This document shows positions 45,892 through 56,272 of a DNA stretch of 64,000 nt, piece by piece. The notes beneath the pieces were generated by a model. The model did not search any database. It was not told the origin of the DNA and worked only from the letters and a program-made list of their open reading frames with translations. This DNA is from Streptomyces sp. MP131-18 (GTDB lineage Bacteria > Actinomycetota > Actinomycetes > Streptomycetales > Streptomycetaceae), in the NCBI RefSeq assembly GCF_001984575.1, contig NZ_LZNS01000001.1, positions 1,568,754 to 1,632,753 of the forward strand, read 5' to 3'. The position numbers were made by a program, and so were the translations under genes. Within the stretch, counting starts at the first letter, position 1. Every line of letters begins with the position of its first letter.

Positions 45892-46554
45892 ATGCACATC
45901 GTCATCATGGGCTGCGGCCGGGTCGGCGCGACCCTGGCCCGGATCCTCGAGGAACGGGGACACTCGGTCGCCGTCATCGACCGCGACCCGACTGCGTTCC
46001 GCCGGCTCGGCTCCCGGTTCGGCGGGCGGCGGGTGACCGGCCTCGGCTTCGACCAGGACACGCTGCGCGAGGCGGGCCTCGCCGACGCGGGCGCCTTCGC
46101 CGCCGTGAGCAGCGGCGACAACTCCAACATCATCGCCGCGCGGGTGGCGCGCGAGGTGTTCGACGTGGAGAACGTCACCGCCCGGATCTACGACCCGCGG
46201 CGGGCCGAGGTGTACGAGCGGTTCGGCATCCCGACGGTGGCCACCGTTCGCTGGACGGCCGACCAGATGCTGCGCCGACTGCTGCCCGCGGGCGCCGAGC
46301 CGCTGTGGCGCGATCCGAGCGGCGGGGTGCAGCTCTCCGAGGTGCACGTGGCGGCGTCCTGGCTCGGGCACCGGGTGAGCGCGTTCCAGGAGCGGACGGG
46401 CGTGCGGGTCGCGTTCCTGACCAGAATGGGCGAGGCGATGCTGCCGACCGCGCAGACGGTGCTCCAGGAGGGCGATCTGGTGCACGTGATGATGTACAGC
46501 GATCAGGTCGCCGAGGTGGAAGCGGCGTGCCTGCTCGGCCCGGCGGATTCGTGA
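45892..46554 (+). CDS. trkA: TrkA-family (RCK) potassium channel/transport regulator 1
   Basis: 220 residues: RCK_N Rossmann domain with IVIMGCGRVGATLARILEERGHSVAVIDRD and an RCK_C domain from about residue 140. It binds NAD(H) or nucleotides and gates a K+ transporter, probably the divergently encoded KimA-like permease. GAAGGAGG precedes the ATG. A second, related gene follows after 13 bases, so they may form a heteromer, as known for paired CeoB/CeoC-type proteins in actinobacteria. Confidence 0.93.
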   Translation: MHIVIMGCGRVGATLARILEERGHSVAVIDRDPTAFRRLGSRFGGRRVTGLGFDQDTLREAGLADAGAFAAVSSGDNSNIIAARVAREVFDVENVTARIYDPRRAEVYERFGIPTVATVRWTADQMLRRLLPAGAEPLWRDPSGGVQLSEVHVAASWLGHRVSAFQERTGVRVAFLTRMGEAMLPTAQTVLQEGDLVHVMMYSDQVAEVEAACLLGPADS

Positions 46555-46567
46555 AGGGAAGCGCCGC

Positions 46568-47266
46568 ATGAGAGTGGTGATCGCGGGGGCCGGGGCGGTG
46601 GGCCGTTCGGTGGCGGCGGAGCTGCTGGAGAACGGGCACGAGGTGCTGCTCATCGACAAGTCGCCCCAGGCGGTCTCGGTGGAGCGGGTGCCCGAGGCGG
46701 AATGGCTGCTCGCGGACGCCTGCGAGATCTCCGCGCTGGACGAGGCCGCGCTGGAACGCTGCCAGGTGGTGATCGCGGCCAGCGGCGACGACAAGGTCAA
46801 CCTGGTGGTGTCGCTGCTCGCCAAGACGGAGTACGGCGTGCCGCGCGTGGTGGCCCGGGTCAACCACCCGAAGAACGAATGGCTGTTCAACGACGCCTGG
46901 GGCGTGGACGTCGCGGTCTCGACGCCGCGTCTGATGTCCGCGCTGGTGGAGGAGGCGGTGAGCATTGGCGACCTGGTGCGGCTGATGCGCTTCAGCCAGG
47001 GCGAGGCCAATCTGGTCGAGCTGACGCTCCCCGAGGGTGCCGCGCTCGTCGGCACCCGGGTCGGCGAGGTTGCCTGGCCGCAGGACACCGCCCTGGTCAC
47101 GATCATCCGCGGCGCCCGCGTCCTGATCCCCGACCCGGACGACGCCCTGGCCGCGGGCGACGAGCTGCTGTTCGTGGCGGCCCCGGCCAGCGAAAGCCGA
47201 CTGGAGGACCTGCTGTCGCCCCGCGGTCAGAAGAGGCCCCGCGAAGATCTGAACGACAGGGCCTAG
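46568..47266 (+). CDS. trkA: TrkA-family (RCK) potassium regulator 2
   Basis: 232 residues: RCK_N VVIAGAGAVGRSVAAELLENGHEVLLIDKS, then RCK_C with VELTLPEGAALVGTRVGEVAWPQDTALVTIIRGARVLIPDPDDALAAGDELLFVA. Only moderately similar to its neighbour. AAGGGAAG upstream of the ATG. Its stop TAG is shared with the convergent DUF3159 gene through CTAG, giving a 4-base overlap of stop codons. Confidence 0.93.
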   Translation: MRVVIAGAGAVGRSVAAELLENGHEVLLIDKSPQAVSVERVPEAEWLLADACEISALDEAALERCQVVIAASGDDKVNLVVSLLAKTEYGVPRVVARVNHPKNEWLFNDAWGVDVAVSTPRLMSALVEEAVSIGDLVRLMRFSQGEANLVELTLPEGAALVGTRVGEVAWPQDTALVTIIRGARVLIPDPDDALAAGDELLFVAAPASESRLEDLLSPRGQKRPREDLNDRA

Positions 47267-48024
47267 TCTCCGGCCTGGACCTGGGGCGGTGGGCCGGTGG
47301 CGGGCTCCGGGTCCTCCGGGGCCGTCCCGGCCTGTGCGGCGGCCTTTTCCCGCTTCTCCCGCGCCTCGCGCTCCTCCCACTCCGCGATCACGTCGATCGG
47401 GGCGGGGGCCTTCACGAGGATGATCCAGGTCAGGTAGACCGCCAGCAGGAACGGCGGGATGCCGAGTGCCACCCGCAGCCAGCCCAGCTGGGTGGCGTCC
47501 CCCCAGAAGTAGATGGGGAAGGTGATGGCCGACTTGGCGAGCAGGATGGCGCCCCACACGTAGCTGGCCTTCGTGTAGGCGACCTTGCGCCCGGGGTTGC
47601 GGGTGCGCCACGAGAGGTTTTCGCGGAAGACGGGGCCGAGGACCAGCCCGAGCAGCGGGACGCCCGCGAGCGAGGTCACGACGTACGCGACGCCCAGACC
47701 GAGCGTGTACAGCATGCCGGGCAGATAGAAGTTCTTCGCGTCGCCCGACATCATCGCGAAGACCGCGCCGAACGCCACACCGAAGACACCCCCGAAGGCG
47801 TGCTTCGCGGTGTCCCGGCGGATCAGCCTGGCCAGGGCCAGCACCGCGGACAGGCTCAGCGCGAGGACGGCCGAGACGTTGATGCTCCGGTTGATCGTAT
47901 AGCTGAGGACGAAGATCAGGCCGGGAACGGTGGTCTCCACCATGCCGCGGACCCCGCCGAACGCCTCGAAGAACGCGGCCCGGGTCGCGGCCTCGTCCAC
48001 CTCTTCCGGTGCCCCTGCGTTCAC
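47263..48024 (-). CDS. DUF3159 membrane protein
   Basis: 253 residues with about six hydrophobic spans between residues 30 and 205 (ETTVPGLIFVLSYTINRSINVSAVLALSLSAVLALARLI; KHAFGGVFGVAFGAVFAMMSGDAKNFYLPGMLY) and a charged, Ala/Glu-rich tail. This is the actinobacterial DUF3159 family, function unknown; it is commonly found beside the OB-fold and TrkA genes. GTG start four bases behind the OB-fold gene stop, so both are co-transcribed. Confidence 0.87.
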   Translation of the reverse strand: MNAGAPEEVDEAATRAAFFEAFGGVRGMVETTVPGLIFVLSYTINRSINVSAVLALSLSAVLALARLIRRDTAKHAFGGVFGVAFGAVFAMMSGDAKNFYLPGMLYTLGLGVAYVVTSLAGVPLLGLVLGPVFRENLSWRTRNPGRKVAYTKASYVWGAILLAKSAITFPIYFWGDATQLGWLRVALGIPPFLLAVYLTWIILVKAPAPIDVIAEWEEREAREKREKAAAQAGTAPEDPEPATGPPPQVQAGD

Positions 48025-48028
48025 TCGG

Positions 48029-48418
48029 CTACTCCTCTTCCCGCGGTTGCAGCTGGTATCGGGGATTGAACAGCACCGGGCGGCCCTGTGTCACCGCGAT
48101 CCGCCCGACGGCGACCAGCGATCTGCCGGGCTCCACGCCGGCGATGGCACGCCGCCCCAGCCAGACGACGTCCAGGAAGGCGGTGCCGTCGTCCAGCTCG
48201 GCCTGGAGTGCGGGCATCCCGGCAACCGTCCGCTCGGTCACCGTACGCAGCGTACCGCTCACCCTGACGACGCGGCGGTCCACGGCCTCCCCGGCGCACT
48301 CGCGGATACGGGTGCAACCGGCGTCGGGCGGCTCCGGGTCCGGCGTCAGGTCGTCCCCGCCACCGGGCTCGGAACGTCCGAGCAGCCGCCGCAGCCAGCC
48401 GCGGCCCTCCGCACCCAT
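48029..48418 (-). CDS. OB-fold nucleic-acid-binding domain protein
   Basis: 129 residues. After MGAEGRGWLRRLLGRSEP comes a linker, then an OB-fold: VDRRVVRVSGTLRTVTERTVAGMPALQAELDDGTAFLDVVWLGRRAIAGVEPGRSLVAVGRIA. Relatives are small single-strand or RNA-binding proteins, often called anti-codon-binding-like, of unknown role. The ATG at 48418 is preferred over an upstream in-frame start at 48445. It shares its message with the downstream DUF3159 gene and perhaps with kdpDE upstream. Confidence 0.83.
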   Translation of the reverse strand: MGAEGRGWLRRLLGRSEPGGGDDLTPDPEPPDAGCTRIRECAGEAVDRRVVRVSGTLRTVTERTVAGMPALQAELDDGTAFLDVVWLGRRAIAGVEPGRSLVAVGRIAVTQGRPVLFNPRYQLQPREEE

Positions 48419-48457
48419 GCCATCAGCGTAACGTGGCCGCGCCATCCGTCTGCTCCG

Positions 48458-49138
48458 TCAGCGTTCGAAGCGGTAGCCCATGCCGGGCTCGGTGATCAGG
48501 TGCCGGGGCGCCGAGGGGTCGGCCTCCAGCTTGCGGCGCAGCTGCGCCATGTAGACCCGCAGGTAGTTGGTCTCGGTACCGTACGCGGGGCCCCAGACCT
48601 CCTGGAGCAGCTGGCGCTGGCTGACCAGCCGCCCGGTGTTGCGGATCAGGACTTCGAGCAGGTGCCACTCGGTGGGGGTCAGCCGCACGTCCCTGCCCCC
48701 CCGGTGGACCTTCTTGGCCGCGAGGTCGACGGTGAACCCGCCGGTCTCCACGACCGCCTCGTCCTCGGCAGAGCCGGGCTCGGCCCGGCGGACCGCGGCT
48801 CGCAGCCTGGCCAGCAGTTCGTCCATGCCGAACGGCTTGGTGACGTAGTCGTCCGCGCCCGCGTCCAGCGCCTCCACCTTCTCGTCCGAGGTGTGCCGCG
48901 CGGACAGCACGATGATCGGTACCCGCGTCCAGCCGCGGATGCCGGTGATGACCTGCACGCCGTCCATGTCCGGCAGGCCGAGGTCGAGGATGACGACATC
49001 CGGGTGCCGGTCCGCGGCGAGCCGGAGCGCGGACGCGCCGTCCGCGGCGGTGTCCACCTCGTACTTGCGCGCCTTGAGGTTGATGACGAGCGCGCGGAGG
49101 ATCTGTGGCTCGTCATCGACTACGAGCACCCGGTGCAT
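48458..49138 (-). CDS. kdpE: response regulator KdpE
   Basis: 226 residues. Receiver domain with acidic pocket VVDDE and phospho-acceptor D52 in VILDLGLPD, switch residues in PIIVLSARHTSDEKV, KPF lysine; OmpR-type winged helix with LTPTEWHLLEVLIRNTGRLVSQRQLL and the C-terminal LEADPSAPRHLITEPGMGYRF. It activates kdpFABC on potassium limitation or osmotic stress. It overlaps the kdpD 3' end by 26 bases in the standard D-E order. Confidence 0.95.
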   Translation of the reverse strand: MHRVLVVDDEPQILRALVINLKARKYEVDTAADGASALRLAADRHPDVVILDLGLPDMDGVQVITGIRGWTRVPIIVLSARHTSDEKVEALDAGADDYVTKPFGMDELLARLRAAVRRAEPGSAEDEAVVETGGFTVDLAAKKVHRGGRDVRLTPTEWHLLEVLIRNTGRLVSQRQLLQEVWGPAYGTETNYLRVYMAQLRRKLEADPSAPRHLITEPGMGYRFER

Positions 49139-51671
49139 GGGCCGCCTTCCGTTCCGTCTGTCGTGCCGTGGGCAGGGTGATCACCATGGTCAGCCCGCCG
49201 CCGGGGGTGTCCTCGGCGTCCAGCGTGCCGTGCATCGCCTCGACGAAGCCGCGGGCGACCGCGAGGCCGAGCCCGACGCCGTTGCCGCGGGGCGTGTCGC
49301 CGTGCCGCTGGAACGGCTCGAAGATCCGGTCCTTGTCGCTGTCGGGAACGCCGGGTCCGCGGTCGACCACGCGCACCTGGACCTGCTCGCCCAGCGCGTC
49401 GGCCCGCACCAGCACGGGCTTGCCCGGCGGGCTGTACTTCACGGCGTTCTCCACAACGTTCGCGACGCTGCGCTCCAGCAGGCCGGGGTCGGCGGCGGCG
49501 AACGGCAGCGATTCGGGGATGTCCAGCTCGACGACGCTGACATCGGACAGGCCGCCGAGCGCGCGCGGCACGACCTCGTCGAGGTCGATCTCGCGCAGCA
49601 GCGGCTCCACGGTGCCGGTCTGGAGCCTGGACATGTCCAGCAGGTTGCCGACGAGCTGGTCGAGGCGGTCGGCCCCCTGTTCGATGCTCTCCAGCAGGTC
49701 CGCCTCGTCCTCCTCCGACCAGGCGACGTCGTCGGAACGCAGACTCGACACGCTCGCCTTGATGGCGGCGAGCGGCGTGCGCAGATCGTGGGAGACGGCG
49801 GCGAGCAGGGCGGTGCGGATGCGGTTGCCCTCGGCCAGCTTGTGGGCGCGTCCGGCCTCGTCCTTCAGCCGCTGGCGGTCCAGGATGGCCGCCGCGTGGG
49901 CGGCGAACGCGGTCAGCACCCGCCGGTCCTCGGCCGGCAGGACCCGGCCCGAGAGCGCCAGCATGGTGTGCTGGCCGATCGGCACGTCCACGTCGGCGTC
50001 GTCCGGCGTGTTGACGGGCTTGGCGCCACCGTTGACGGAGACGCTGCCGACGCAGGCCCACTTGCGCCGGTCGAGGTCGCGTTCGAGCAGCGCCGCCGTC
50101 TCCATGCCGAAGGTCTCCCTGGCGCGTTCCAGCAGCGCGCCGAGGGTGTCGTCGCCGCGCAGGACGCTGCCGGCCAGCAGCGTCAGCGTCTCGGACTCCG
50201 CGCGCAGCCGCGCGGCCTGGTGCGTGCGGCGGGCCGAGCGGTCCACGACGGTCGCGACGGCGACGGCGATGGCGAAGAAGACGACGATGGCGACGATGTT
50301 GTGGCCCTCGGCGATATCCCACTGGTGGGTGGGTCTGGCGAAGTAGTAGTTGAGCAGCACGGTGCCGAAGGTCGCGGAGACCAGCCCCGGCCAGAGACCG
50401 CCGACCAGGGCGGCGAGGACCGTGAAGGACAGGAACAGCAGCACGTCGCTGGCGAACTCGGCGCCCGGCGACGGCTCGGACAGTGCCCAGGTCATCAGCA
50501 GCGGCCCGGCAATGCCGATCAGCCAGCCGCTGAGCGTGCGGGAGCGGCCCAGGCGCGCGCCGCGCGCGACGGGCAGGCCGCGGCCCTTGGCCACCTCGTC
50601 GTGGGTGACGATATGCACGTCGATGGAGCCGGACTCGCGGGCCACGATGGCCCCCACCCCGGGCCCGAAGATGTACTGCCAGGACTTGCGGCGGCTGGAG
50701 CCGAGCACGATCTGGTTGGCGTTGACGCCGCGGGCGAAGTCGAGCAGCGAGCCGGGCACGTCGTCGCCGATGACGTGGTGGAACGTGCCGCCGAGCTGCT
50801 CGACCAGGGTCCGCTGGGCGGCCAGCTCGCGCGGCGAGGCCGAGGTGAGGCCGTCGGCCCGGGAGATGTACACGGCGAGGATCTCGCCGCCCGAGCCCTT
50901 GGCCGCCATGCGGGCGGCCCGCCGGATCAGGGTGCTGCCCTCGGGCCCGCCGGTGAGGCCGACGACGATGCGCTCCCTGGCGTGCCAGGTGGAGCGTATG
51001 CCGTGCTCGTTGCGGTACTGCTGTAGGTAGGCGTCGACCCGGTCGGCGGTCCACAGCAGGGCCAGTTCGCGCAGCGCCGTGAGGTTGCCGGGGCGGAAGT
51101 AGTGGGCGAGGGCGGCGTCCACCTTGTCGGGGGCGTAGATGTTGCCGTGGGCCATGCGCCTGCGCAGGGCCTCGGGGGCCATGTCCACCAGCTCGATCTG
51201 GTCGGCCCGCCGGACGACCTCGTCCGGGACCGTTTCGCGCTGGCGCACACCGGTGATGGACTCCACCACGTCGCCCAGCGACTCCAGGTGCTGGATGTTG
51301 ACGGTCGACACCACGTCGATCCCGGCGTCGAGCAGCTCGTCGATGTCCTGCCAGCGTTTGCCGTTGCGCCCGCCCGGCACGTTGGTGTGGGCCAGCTCGT
51401 CCACCAGGGCGACCTTGGGCTCCCGCTGGAGCACGGCATCGACGTCCATTTCGGTGAATACGCTGTCGCGGTACACGACCTCCCGCCGCGGCACCTGCTC
51501 CAGGCCGTGCAGCAGCACCTGGGTGCGGGGGCGCTCGTGGTGCTCCACGAGCGCGACCACGATGTCCGTGCCACGCTCCGCGCGCCGGTGCGCCTCCGAG
51601 AGCATGGCGTACGTCTTGCCCACTCCCGGAGCGGCCCCGAGGTAGATCCGCAGCTTGCCGCGTCGTGCCAT
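49113..51671 (-). CDS. kdpD: sensor histidine kinase KdpD
   Basis: 852 residues. The N-terminal KdpD domain has Walker A GAAPGVGKTYAML and VDELAHTNVPGGRNGKRWQDIDELLDAGIDV; a universal-stress-protein domain spans about 225-350 (IVVGLTGGPEGSTLIRRAARMA), followed by four membrane spans (about 385-490), a GAF-like region, the HisKA box AAVSHDLRTPLAAIK and an HATPase with ENAVKYS and GVGLGLAVARG. It senses K+ or turgor and controls KdpE. The ATG start follows kdpC after 121 bases that contain a terminator, so kdpDE probably also has its own promoter. Confidence 0.96.
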   Translation of the reverse strand: MARRGKLRIYLGAAPGVGKTYAMLSEAHRRAERGTDIVVALVEHHERPRTQVLLHGLEQVPRREVVYRDSVFTEMDVDAVLQREPKVALVDELAHTNVPGGRNGKRWQDIDELLDAGIDVVSTVNIQHLESLGDVVESITGVRQRETVPDEVVRRADQIELVDMAPEALRRRMAHGNIYAPDKVDAALAHYFRPGNLTALRELALLWTADRVDAYLQQYRNEHGIRSTWHARERIVVGLTGGPEGSTLIRRAARMAAKGSGGEILAVYISRADGLTSASPRELAAQRTLVEQLGGTFHHVIGDDVPGSLLDFARGVNANQIVLGSSRRKSWQYIFGPGVGAIVARESGSIDVHIVTHDEVAKGRGLPVARGARLGRSRTLSGWLIGIAGPLLMTWALSEPSPGAEFASDVLLFLSFTVLAALVGGLWPGLVSATFGTVLLNYYFARPTHQWDIAEGHNIVAIVVFFAIAVAVATVVDRSARRTHQAARLRAESETLTLLAGSVLRGDDTLGALLERARETFGMETAALLERDLDRRKWACVGSVSVNGGAKPVNTPDDADVDVPIGQHTMLALSGRVLPAEDRRVLTAFAAHAAAILDRQRLKDEAGRAHKLAEGNRIRTALLAAVSHDLRTPLAAIKASVSSLRSDDVAWSEEDEADLLESIEQGADRLDQLVGNLLDMSRLQTGTVEPLLREIDLDEVVPRALGGLSDVSVVELDIPESLPFAAADPGLLERSVANVVENAVKYSPPGKPVLVRADALGEQVQVRVVDRGPGVPDSDKDRIFEPFQRHGDTPRGNGVGLGLAVARGFVEAMHGTLDAEDTPGGGLTMVITLPTARQTERKAAHAPGARSR

Positions 51672-51761
51672 GACTCCATTCTCGTCCCCCCGCCGCGGAT
51701 CACCCGGCGATCGGGTGCCGGGCGGCCGTCAGGGTCCCGTATGAAATGCGCCTGCCCCGGC

Positions 51762-51787
51762 CCCGGGGCGGCCCCCGCCGCCCCGGG
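51762..51787 (-). terminator. terminator after kdpFABC
   Basis: CCCGGGGCGG (51762-51771) pairs perfectly with CCGCCCCGGG (51778-51787) around a 6-base loop, five bases past the kdpC stop on the minus strand. It separates the transporter operon from kdpDE. Confidence 0.8.
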
Positions 51788-51792
51788 CCCGC

Positions 51793-52410
51793 TCACCGGG
51801 CGGTGAGCTCGCGCAGCGCGAGGTTCAGCTCCAGGACGTTGACCCGCTCGTTGCCGAGGAAGCCGAGGTCGCGGCCCCGCGTGTGCTCCTCGACCAGCCG
51901 CGCCACGTCCTCGCGCGGCAGGCCGTTCGCCTCGGCGACGCGGTCGGTCTGGAGCCGCGCGTAGGCGGGCGAGATGTGCGGGTCGATCGCGGACGCGGAG
52001 CCGGTGACGGCGTCCCGCGGGACCTCGTCCACGGACACGCCGTTGAACGCCGCGACCTGCTCGCGGGCCTCGCGGACCTCTCCGAGCAGCGTCGGGTCGC
52101 TCGCGCCGAGCTGGCTCGAACCGGTGGCGAGCGGGTCGTAGCCGCCGTGCGAGGGCCGCGGCTGGAACCAGTGCGGGTCGGGGTCGCCGTCCGCGTCGTT
52201 CCAGGTCTGGCCGATGAGCGCGGAGCCGACCTCGCGGCCGTCCGCCTCGGCCATCGAGCCGTTCGCATGGCCGGGGAAGGCCGCCTGCGCCACCCCGGTG
52301 ATCAGCAGCGGGTAGGCCACGCCGGTCAGCAGGGTGAGGACGAGCACGGCCCGGACGGCGGCGAGCAGGGGGCGGACCGTGGTGCGGAGGTCGAGGGACA
52401 TGTGGATCAC
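51793..52410 (-). CDS. kdpC: K(+)-transporting ATPase subunit KdpC
   Basis: 205 residues: one N-terminal membrane span ([29 protein letters not shown]), then the conserved [26 protein letters not shown] and [30 protein letters not shown]. It assists ATP binding by KdpB. The GTG overlaps the kdpB stop (GTGA); an internal ATG at 52401 is an alternative start. Last gene of the operon. Confidence 0.95.
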   Translation of the reverse strand: MIHMSLDLRTTVRPLLAAVRAVLVLTLLTGVAYPLLITGVAQAAFPGHANGSMAEADGREVGSALIGQTWNDADGDPDPHWFQPRPSHGGYDPLATGSSQLGASDPTLLGEVREAREQVAAFNGVSVDEVPRDAVTGSASAIDPHISPAYARLQTDRVAEANGLPREDVARLVEEHTRGRDLGFLGNERVNVLELNLALRELTAR

Positions 52411-54512
52411 CCGATGCCTGGGATGAGGGAGAGGAGCAGGTCGATGAGTTTGATGCCGATGAACGGGGCGATCAGGCCGCCGATCCCGTACCTGCCGAGG
52501 TTGCGGCGCAGCATGCGGTCGGCGCCGAGGGGGCGGTAGGCGACGCCGCGCAGCGCGAGCGGCACCAGCGCCACGATGATCAGCGCGTTGAAGACGACCG
52601 CCGCCAGGATGGCGGACTCCGGCGAGGAGAGCCCCATGATGTTGAGGTGGTCGAGGCCCGGGTATGCGGCGGCGAACATGGCCGGGATGATCGCGAAGTA
52701 CTTCGCGACGTCGTTGGCGAGCGAGAAGGTCGTCAGGGCACCGCGCGTGATCAGCAGCTGCTTACCGATCTGGACGATGTCGATCAGTTTGGTCGGATCG
52801 GAGTCCAGGTCGACCATGTTCGCGGCCTCCTTGGCCGCGGAGGTACCGGTGTTCATGGCGACGCCGACGTCGGCCTGCGCGAGCGCGGGCGCGTCGTTCG
52901 TTCCGTCGCCCGTCATGGCCACCAGCCGGCCGCCGGCCTGCTCGCGCTTGATGAGGGCCATCTTGTCCTCCGGCGTGGCCTCGGCCAGGAAGTCGTCGAC
53001 GCCCGCCTCCGCGGCGATGGCCTCGGCGGTCCTGGCGTTGTCGCCGGTGATCATGACGGTTCTGATGCCCATGCGCCGCAGTTCGGCGAACCGTTCGCGC
53101 ATGCCGTCCTTGACGACGTCCTTGAGGTGGATGACGCCCAGCACCCGGGCGGCCCCGGCGCGGTCCTCGGCGACGAGCAGCGGGGTGCCGCCCTGCCCGC
53201 TGATGGCCTCCACGGCGCCGAGGACGGCGCCCGGCACGGTGCCGCCGAGCCCGGTGACCCACGCGGTGACCGCGCCCGCGGCGCCCTTGCGCACGCGCAG
53301 CGTGCCGGTGTCCACGCCGGACATGCGGGTCTGCGCGGTGAACGGGACCCAGGCCGCGTCCGGCACCTGGTCCCGGCGGCGGGCCGGGAGACCGTGGCGG
53401 TCGGTGGCCAGGGCCACGACGGACCTGCCCTCCGGCGTCTCGTCGGCGAGCGAGGACAGCAGGGCCGCCTCGGCGAGGTCGGCCTCGCGCACACCGGCGG
53501 CGGGCCGGAACCCGGCCGCCTGCCGATTGCCGTGCGTGATGGTGCCGGTCTTGTCGAGCAGCAGGGTCGACACGTCGCCCGCGGCCTCGACGGCCCGCCC
53601 GGAGGTGGCCAGCACGTTGCGCTGGACCAGCCGGTCCATGCCGGCGATACCGATGGCGGACAGCAGCGCGCCGATGGTGGTGGGGATGAGGCAGACCAGC
53701 AGCGCGGTGAGCACCACGAGGGACTGCTCGGCGCCCGCGTACACGGCGAACGGCTGGAGCGTGACCACGGCGAGCAGGAAGACGATGGTGAGGCTCGCCA
53801 GCAGGATGTTCAGGGCGATCTCGTTCGGCGTCTTCTGCCGGGCGGCGCCCTCGACGAGGGAGATCATCCGGTCCAGGAAGGTGTCGCCCGGCCTGGCGGT
53901 GACGCGGACGACGATCCGGTCCGAGAGCACCCGCGTGCCACCGGTGACGGCGGAGCGGTCGCCCCCCGACTCGCGGATGACGGGCGCCGACTCGCCGGTG
54001 ATCGCCGACTCGTCCACGGAGGCGACGCCCTCGACGACGTCGCCGTCGCCCGGTATGACGTCCCCCGCCTCGCAGACGACCCGGTCGCCGACGGCCAGCG
54101 CGGTCCCCGGCACCCGTTCCTCGCCGCCGTGGGTGAGGCGGCGGGCGACGGTGTCGGTGCGGGCCCTGCGCAGCGAGTCGGCCTGGGCGCGGCCGCGGCC
54201 CTCGGCGACGGCCTCCGAGAGATTGGCGAACAGGACGGTCAGCCACAGCCAGGCCGCGATCGTCCAGCCGAACCAGTCCCCGGGGTCGGTGGCGGCCAGC
54301 ACGGTGGTCAGGACGGAGCCGATCTCGACCACGAACATCACCGGGGCGGAGATCATCAGCCGCGGGTCGAGCTTGCGGAACGCCTCGGGCAGCGAGGCCC
54401 ACAGCAGGCGCGGGTCGAATACGCCGTGGGCGGTGCGGGCGCCGGGCGCGGAACGCCCCGACCGCGGCGGGCCCGCCGCGGTTTCCGGTCGTACGGGGGT
54501 CGAGGTGCTCAT
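52407..54512 (-). CDS. kdpB: K(+)-transporting P-type ATPase subunit KdpB
   Basis: 701 residues. P-type ATPase with phosphorylation motif DKTGT (D320), actuator TGES, hinge [18 protein letters not shown] and the membrane spans expected of class IA enzymes, including [20 protein letters not shown]. It couples ATP hydrolysis to K+ uptake through KdpA. The N-terminal 40 residues are polar. ATG overlaps the kdpA stop. Confidence 0.97.
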   Translation of the reverse strand: MSTSTPVRPETAAGPPRSGRSAPGARTAHGVFDPRLLWASLPEAFRKLDPRLMISAPVMFVVEIGSVLTTVLAATDPGDWFGWTIAAWLWLTVLFANLSEAVAEGRGRAQADSLRRARTDTVARRLTHGGEERVPGTALAVGDRVVCEAGDVIPGDGDVVEGVASVDESAITGESAPVIRESGGDRSAVTGGTRVLSDRIVVRVTARPGDTFLDRMISLVEGAARQKTPNEIALNILLASLTIVFLLAVVTLQPFAVYAGAEQSLVVLTALLVCLIPTTIGALLSAIGIAGMDRLVQRNVLATSGRAVEAAGDVSTLLLDKTGTITHGNRQAAGFRPAAGVREADLAEAALLSSLADETPEGRSVVALATDRHGLPARRRDQVPDAAWVPFTAQTRMSGVDTGTLRVRKGAAGAVTAWVTGLGGTVPGAVLGAVEAISGQGGTPLLVAEDRAGAARVLGVIHLKDVVKDGMRERFAELRRMGIRTVMITGDNARTAEAIAAEAGVDDFLAEATPEDKMALIKREQAGGRLVAMTGDGTNDAPALAQADVGVAMNTGTSAAKEAANMVDLDSDPTKLIDIVQIGKQLLITRGALTTFSLANDVAKYFAIIPAMFAAAYPGLDHLNIMGLSSPESAILAAVVFNALIIVALVPLALRGVAYRPLGADRMLRRNLGRYGIGGLIAPFIGIKLIDLLLSLIPGIG

Positions 54513-56173
54513 ACCGCGAGTCCTTCCGCGAGCGGGCCGAGAGAGAGCGCGGGGAAAAAGGTCAGCCCGGCGACGACGACGGTGCCGGCGACGAGCATTC
54601 CGGCGAACAGCGGCCGGTGGGTGCGGAGCGTGCCCGCCGTGACGGGCACCGGTTGCTGCTGGGCGAGCGAGCCGGCCAGCGCGAGGACGAAGACCATCGG
54701 CAGGAACCGCCCGAGCAGCATCGCGAAGCCGAGCGTGGTGTTGAAGAAGCCGGTGTCCGCACCGAGGCCGGCGAACGCGCTGCCGTTGTTGTTGGCCGCG
54801 GAGGCGTAGGCGTACAGGACCTCGGAGAAGCCGTGCGGCCCGGCGTTCGTCATGGCCTCCTCGCCGTCGGGCAGCGCCATGGCCACGGCGGTGCCGGTCA
54901 GCACCAGGGCGGGCGTGATGAGGATGGCGCAGGCGGCGAGCTTGATCTCCCGGGGACGGAGCTTCTTGCCCAGGTACTCGGGGGTGCGGCCCACCATGAG
55001 GCCGGAGATGAAGACCACGATCACGGCCATGATCAGCATGCCGTAGAGCCCCGAGCCCACGCCGCCGGGCGCGACCTCGCCGAGGACCATGCCGAAGATC
55101 AGCACGCCGCCGGAGAGGCCCTGGTAGGAGTCGTGGAAGGAGTTGACCGAGCCGGTGGAGGTCATGGTCGTCGAGACCGCGAACAGCGAGGAGGCGCCCT
55201 CCCCGAAGCGCTGTTCCTTGCCCTCCATCGAGCCGCCGGCCAGCTGCGAGGCCGTGCCGGGGGCCTGCCGCTCCACGACGGTGACGGCGATGACGCCGGC
55301 CAGCCAGATGACGCCCATCGCGGCGACGACGGCGTAGCCCTGCTTCACATTGCCGACGAGCCGCCCGAACGTGCGCGGCATCGAGAACGGGATGGCCAGC
55401 AGCAGGAAGATCTCCAGCAGGTTGCTCAGCCCGCCGGGGTTCTCGAAGGGGTGCGCGGAGTTGGCGTTGTAGAAGCCGCCGCCGTTCGTCCCCAGGTTCT
55501 TGATGGCCTCCTGCGAGGCGACGGGCCCGCCGGGGATCTGCTGGGCGGCGCCGGTGAGGGTCTGGACCTCCTGCGGCCCGGCGAAGCTCTGCACGGCGCC
55601 GAGGGCCACCAGCACCACCGCGGCGAGCGCGGCGATCGGCAGCAGGATGCGGATGGTGCCGCGGACCAGGTCGGACCAGAAGTTGCCCAGTTCGCCGGTG
55701 CGGAAGCGGGCGAAACCGCGGACCAGGGCGATGGCGACGGCCAGGCCGACGGCGGCCGAGACGAAGTTCTGCACCGCGAGGCCACCGGCCTGGACCAGGT
55801 GGCCCATGGCCGACTCACCCGCGTAGGACTGCCAGTTGGTATTGGACACGAACGAGACGGCGGTGTTGAACGCCTGGTCGGGCGGGATCGGGTCGAAGCC
55901 GAGCGACAGCGGCAGACGGTCCTGGAGCCGCTGGAAGGCATAGAGGAACAGCACGCCCACGGCCGAGAACGCGAGCACCGCGCGCAGGTAGGACGGCCAG
56001 CGCATCTCGGCATCGGGGTCGGCGCCGATCGCGCGGTAGACCCAGCGTTCGGCACGCAGGTGGGTGCGGGAGGAGTAGACGGCGGCCATGTAGTCGCCGA
56101 GGGGGCGGTGCACGAGGGCGAGCGCCACGATCAGGGCGGAGATCTGGAGCACGTCCGCGAGGGTGTGGTTCAT
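54509..56173 (-). CDS. kdpA: K(+)-transporting ATPase subunit KdpA
   Basis: 554 residues, about ten membrane spans. Potassium-selectivity-filter-like loops are seen in [43 protein letters not shown] and [13 protein letters not shown]. This is the channel-like subunit of the high-affinity K+ pump. ATG start directly follows kdpF by nine bases. Confidence 0.97.
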   Translation of the reverse strand: MNHTLADVLQISALIVALALVHRPLGDYMAAVYSSRTHLRAERWVYRAIGADPDAEMRWPSYLRAVLAFSAVGVLFLYAFQRLQDRLPLSLGFDPIPPDQAFNTAVSFVSNTNWQSYAGESAMGHLVQAGGLAVQNFVSAAVGLAVAIALVRGFARFRTGELGNFWSDLVRGTIRILLPIAALAAVVLVALGAVQSFAGPQEVQTLTGAAQQIPGGPVASQEAIKNLGTNGGGFYNANSAHPFENPGGLSNLLEIFLLLAIPFSMPRTFGRLVGNVKQGYAVVAAMGVIWLAGVIAVTVVERQAPGTASQLAGGSMEGKEQRFGEGASSLFAVSTTMTSTGSVNSFHDSYQGLSGGVLIFGMVLGEVAPGGVGSGLYGMLIMAVIVVFISGLMVGRTPEYLGKKLRPREIKLAACAILITPALVLTGTAVAMALPDGEEAMTNAGPHGFSEVLYAYASAANNNGSAFAGLGADTGFFNTTLGFAMLLGRFLPMVFVLALAGSLAQQQPVPVTAGTLRTHRPLFAGMLVAGTVVVAGLTFFPALSLGPLAEGLAV

Positions 56174-56182
56174 CGGCGGTGC

Positions 56183-56272
56183 TCAGAACCTCTCCGGGAA
56201 CAGCAGGGCCAGCACGAGGTAGCCGAGCAGGACGGCGGCCACGCACAGGCCGGCGACGTTCTCCGCGGTCAC
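56183..56272 (-). CDS. kdpF: K(+)-transporting ATPase subunit KdpF
   Basis: A 29-residue single-span peptide, MTAENVAGLCVAAVLLGYLV then a short LALLFPERF end, matching KdpF, which stabilises the KdpFABC complex. GTG start overlapping the stop of the small gene upstream (GTGA). Confidence 0.9.
   Translation of the reverse strand: MTAENVAGLCVAAVLLGYLVLALLFPERF

Noticed and set aside
48458-51671. kdpDE as an unrelated osmosensing pair
   Set aside because: KdpD N-terminal domain with Walker A, USP domain and the adjacent kdpFABC operon make the assignment firm.
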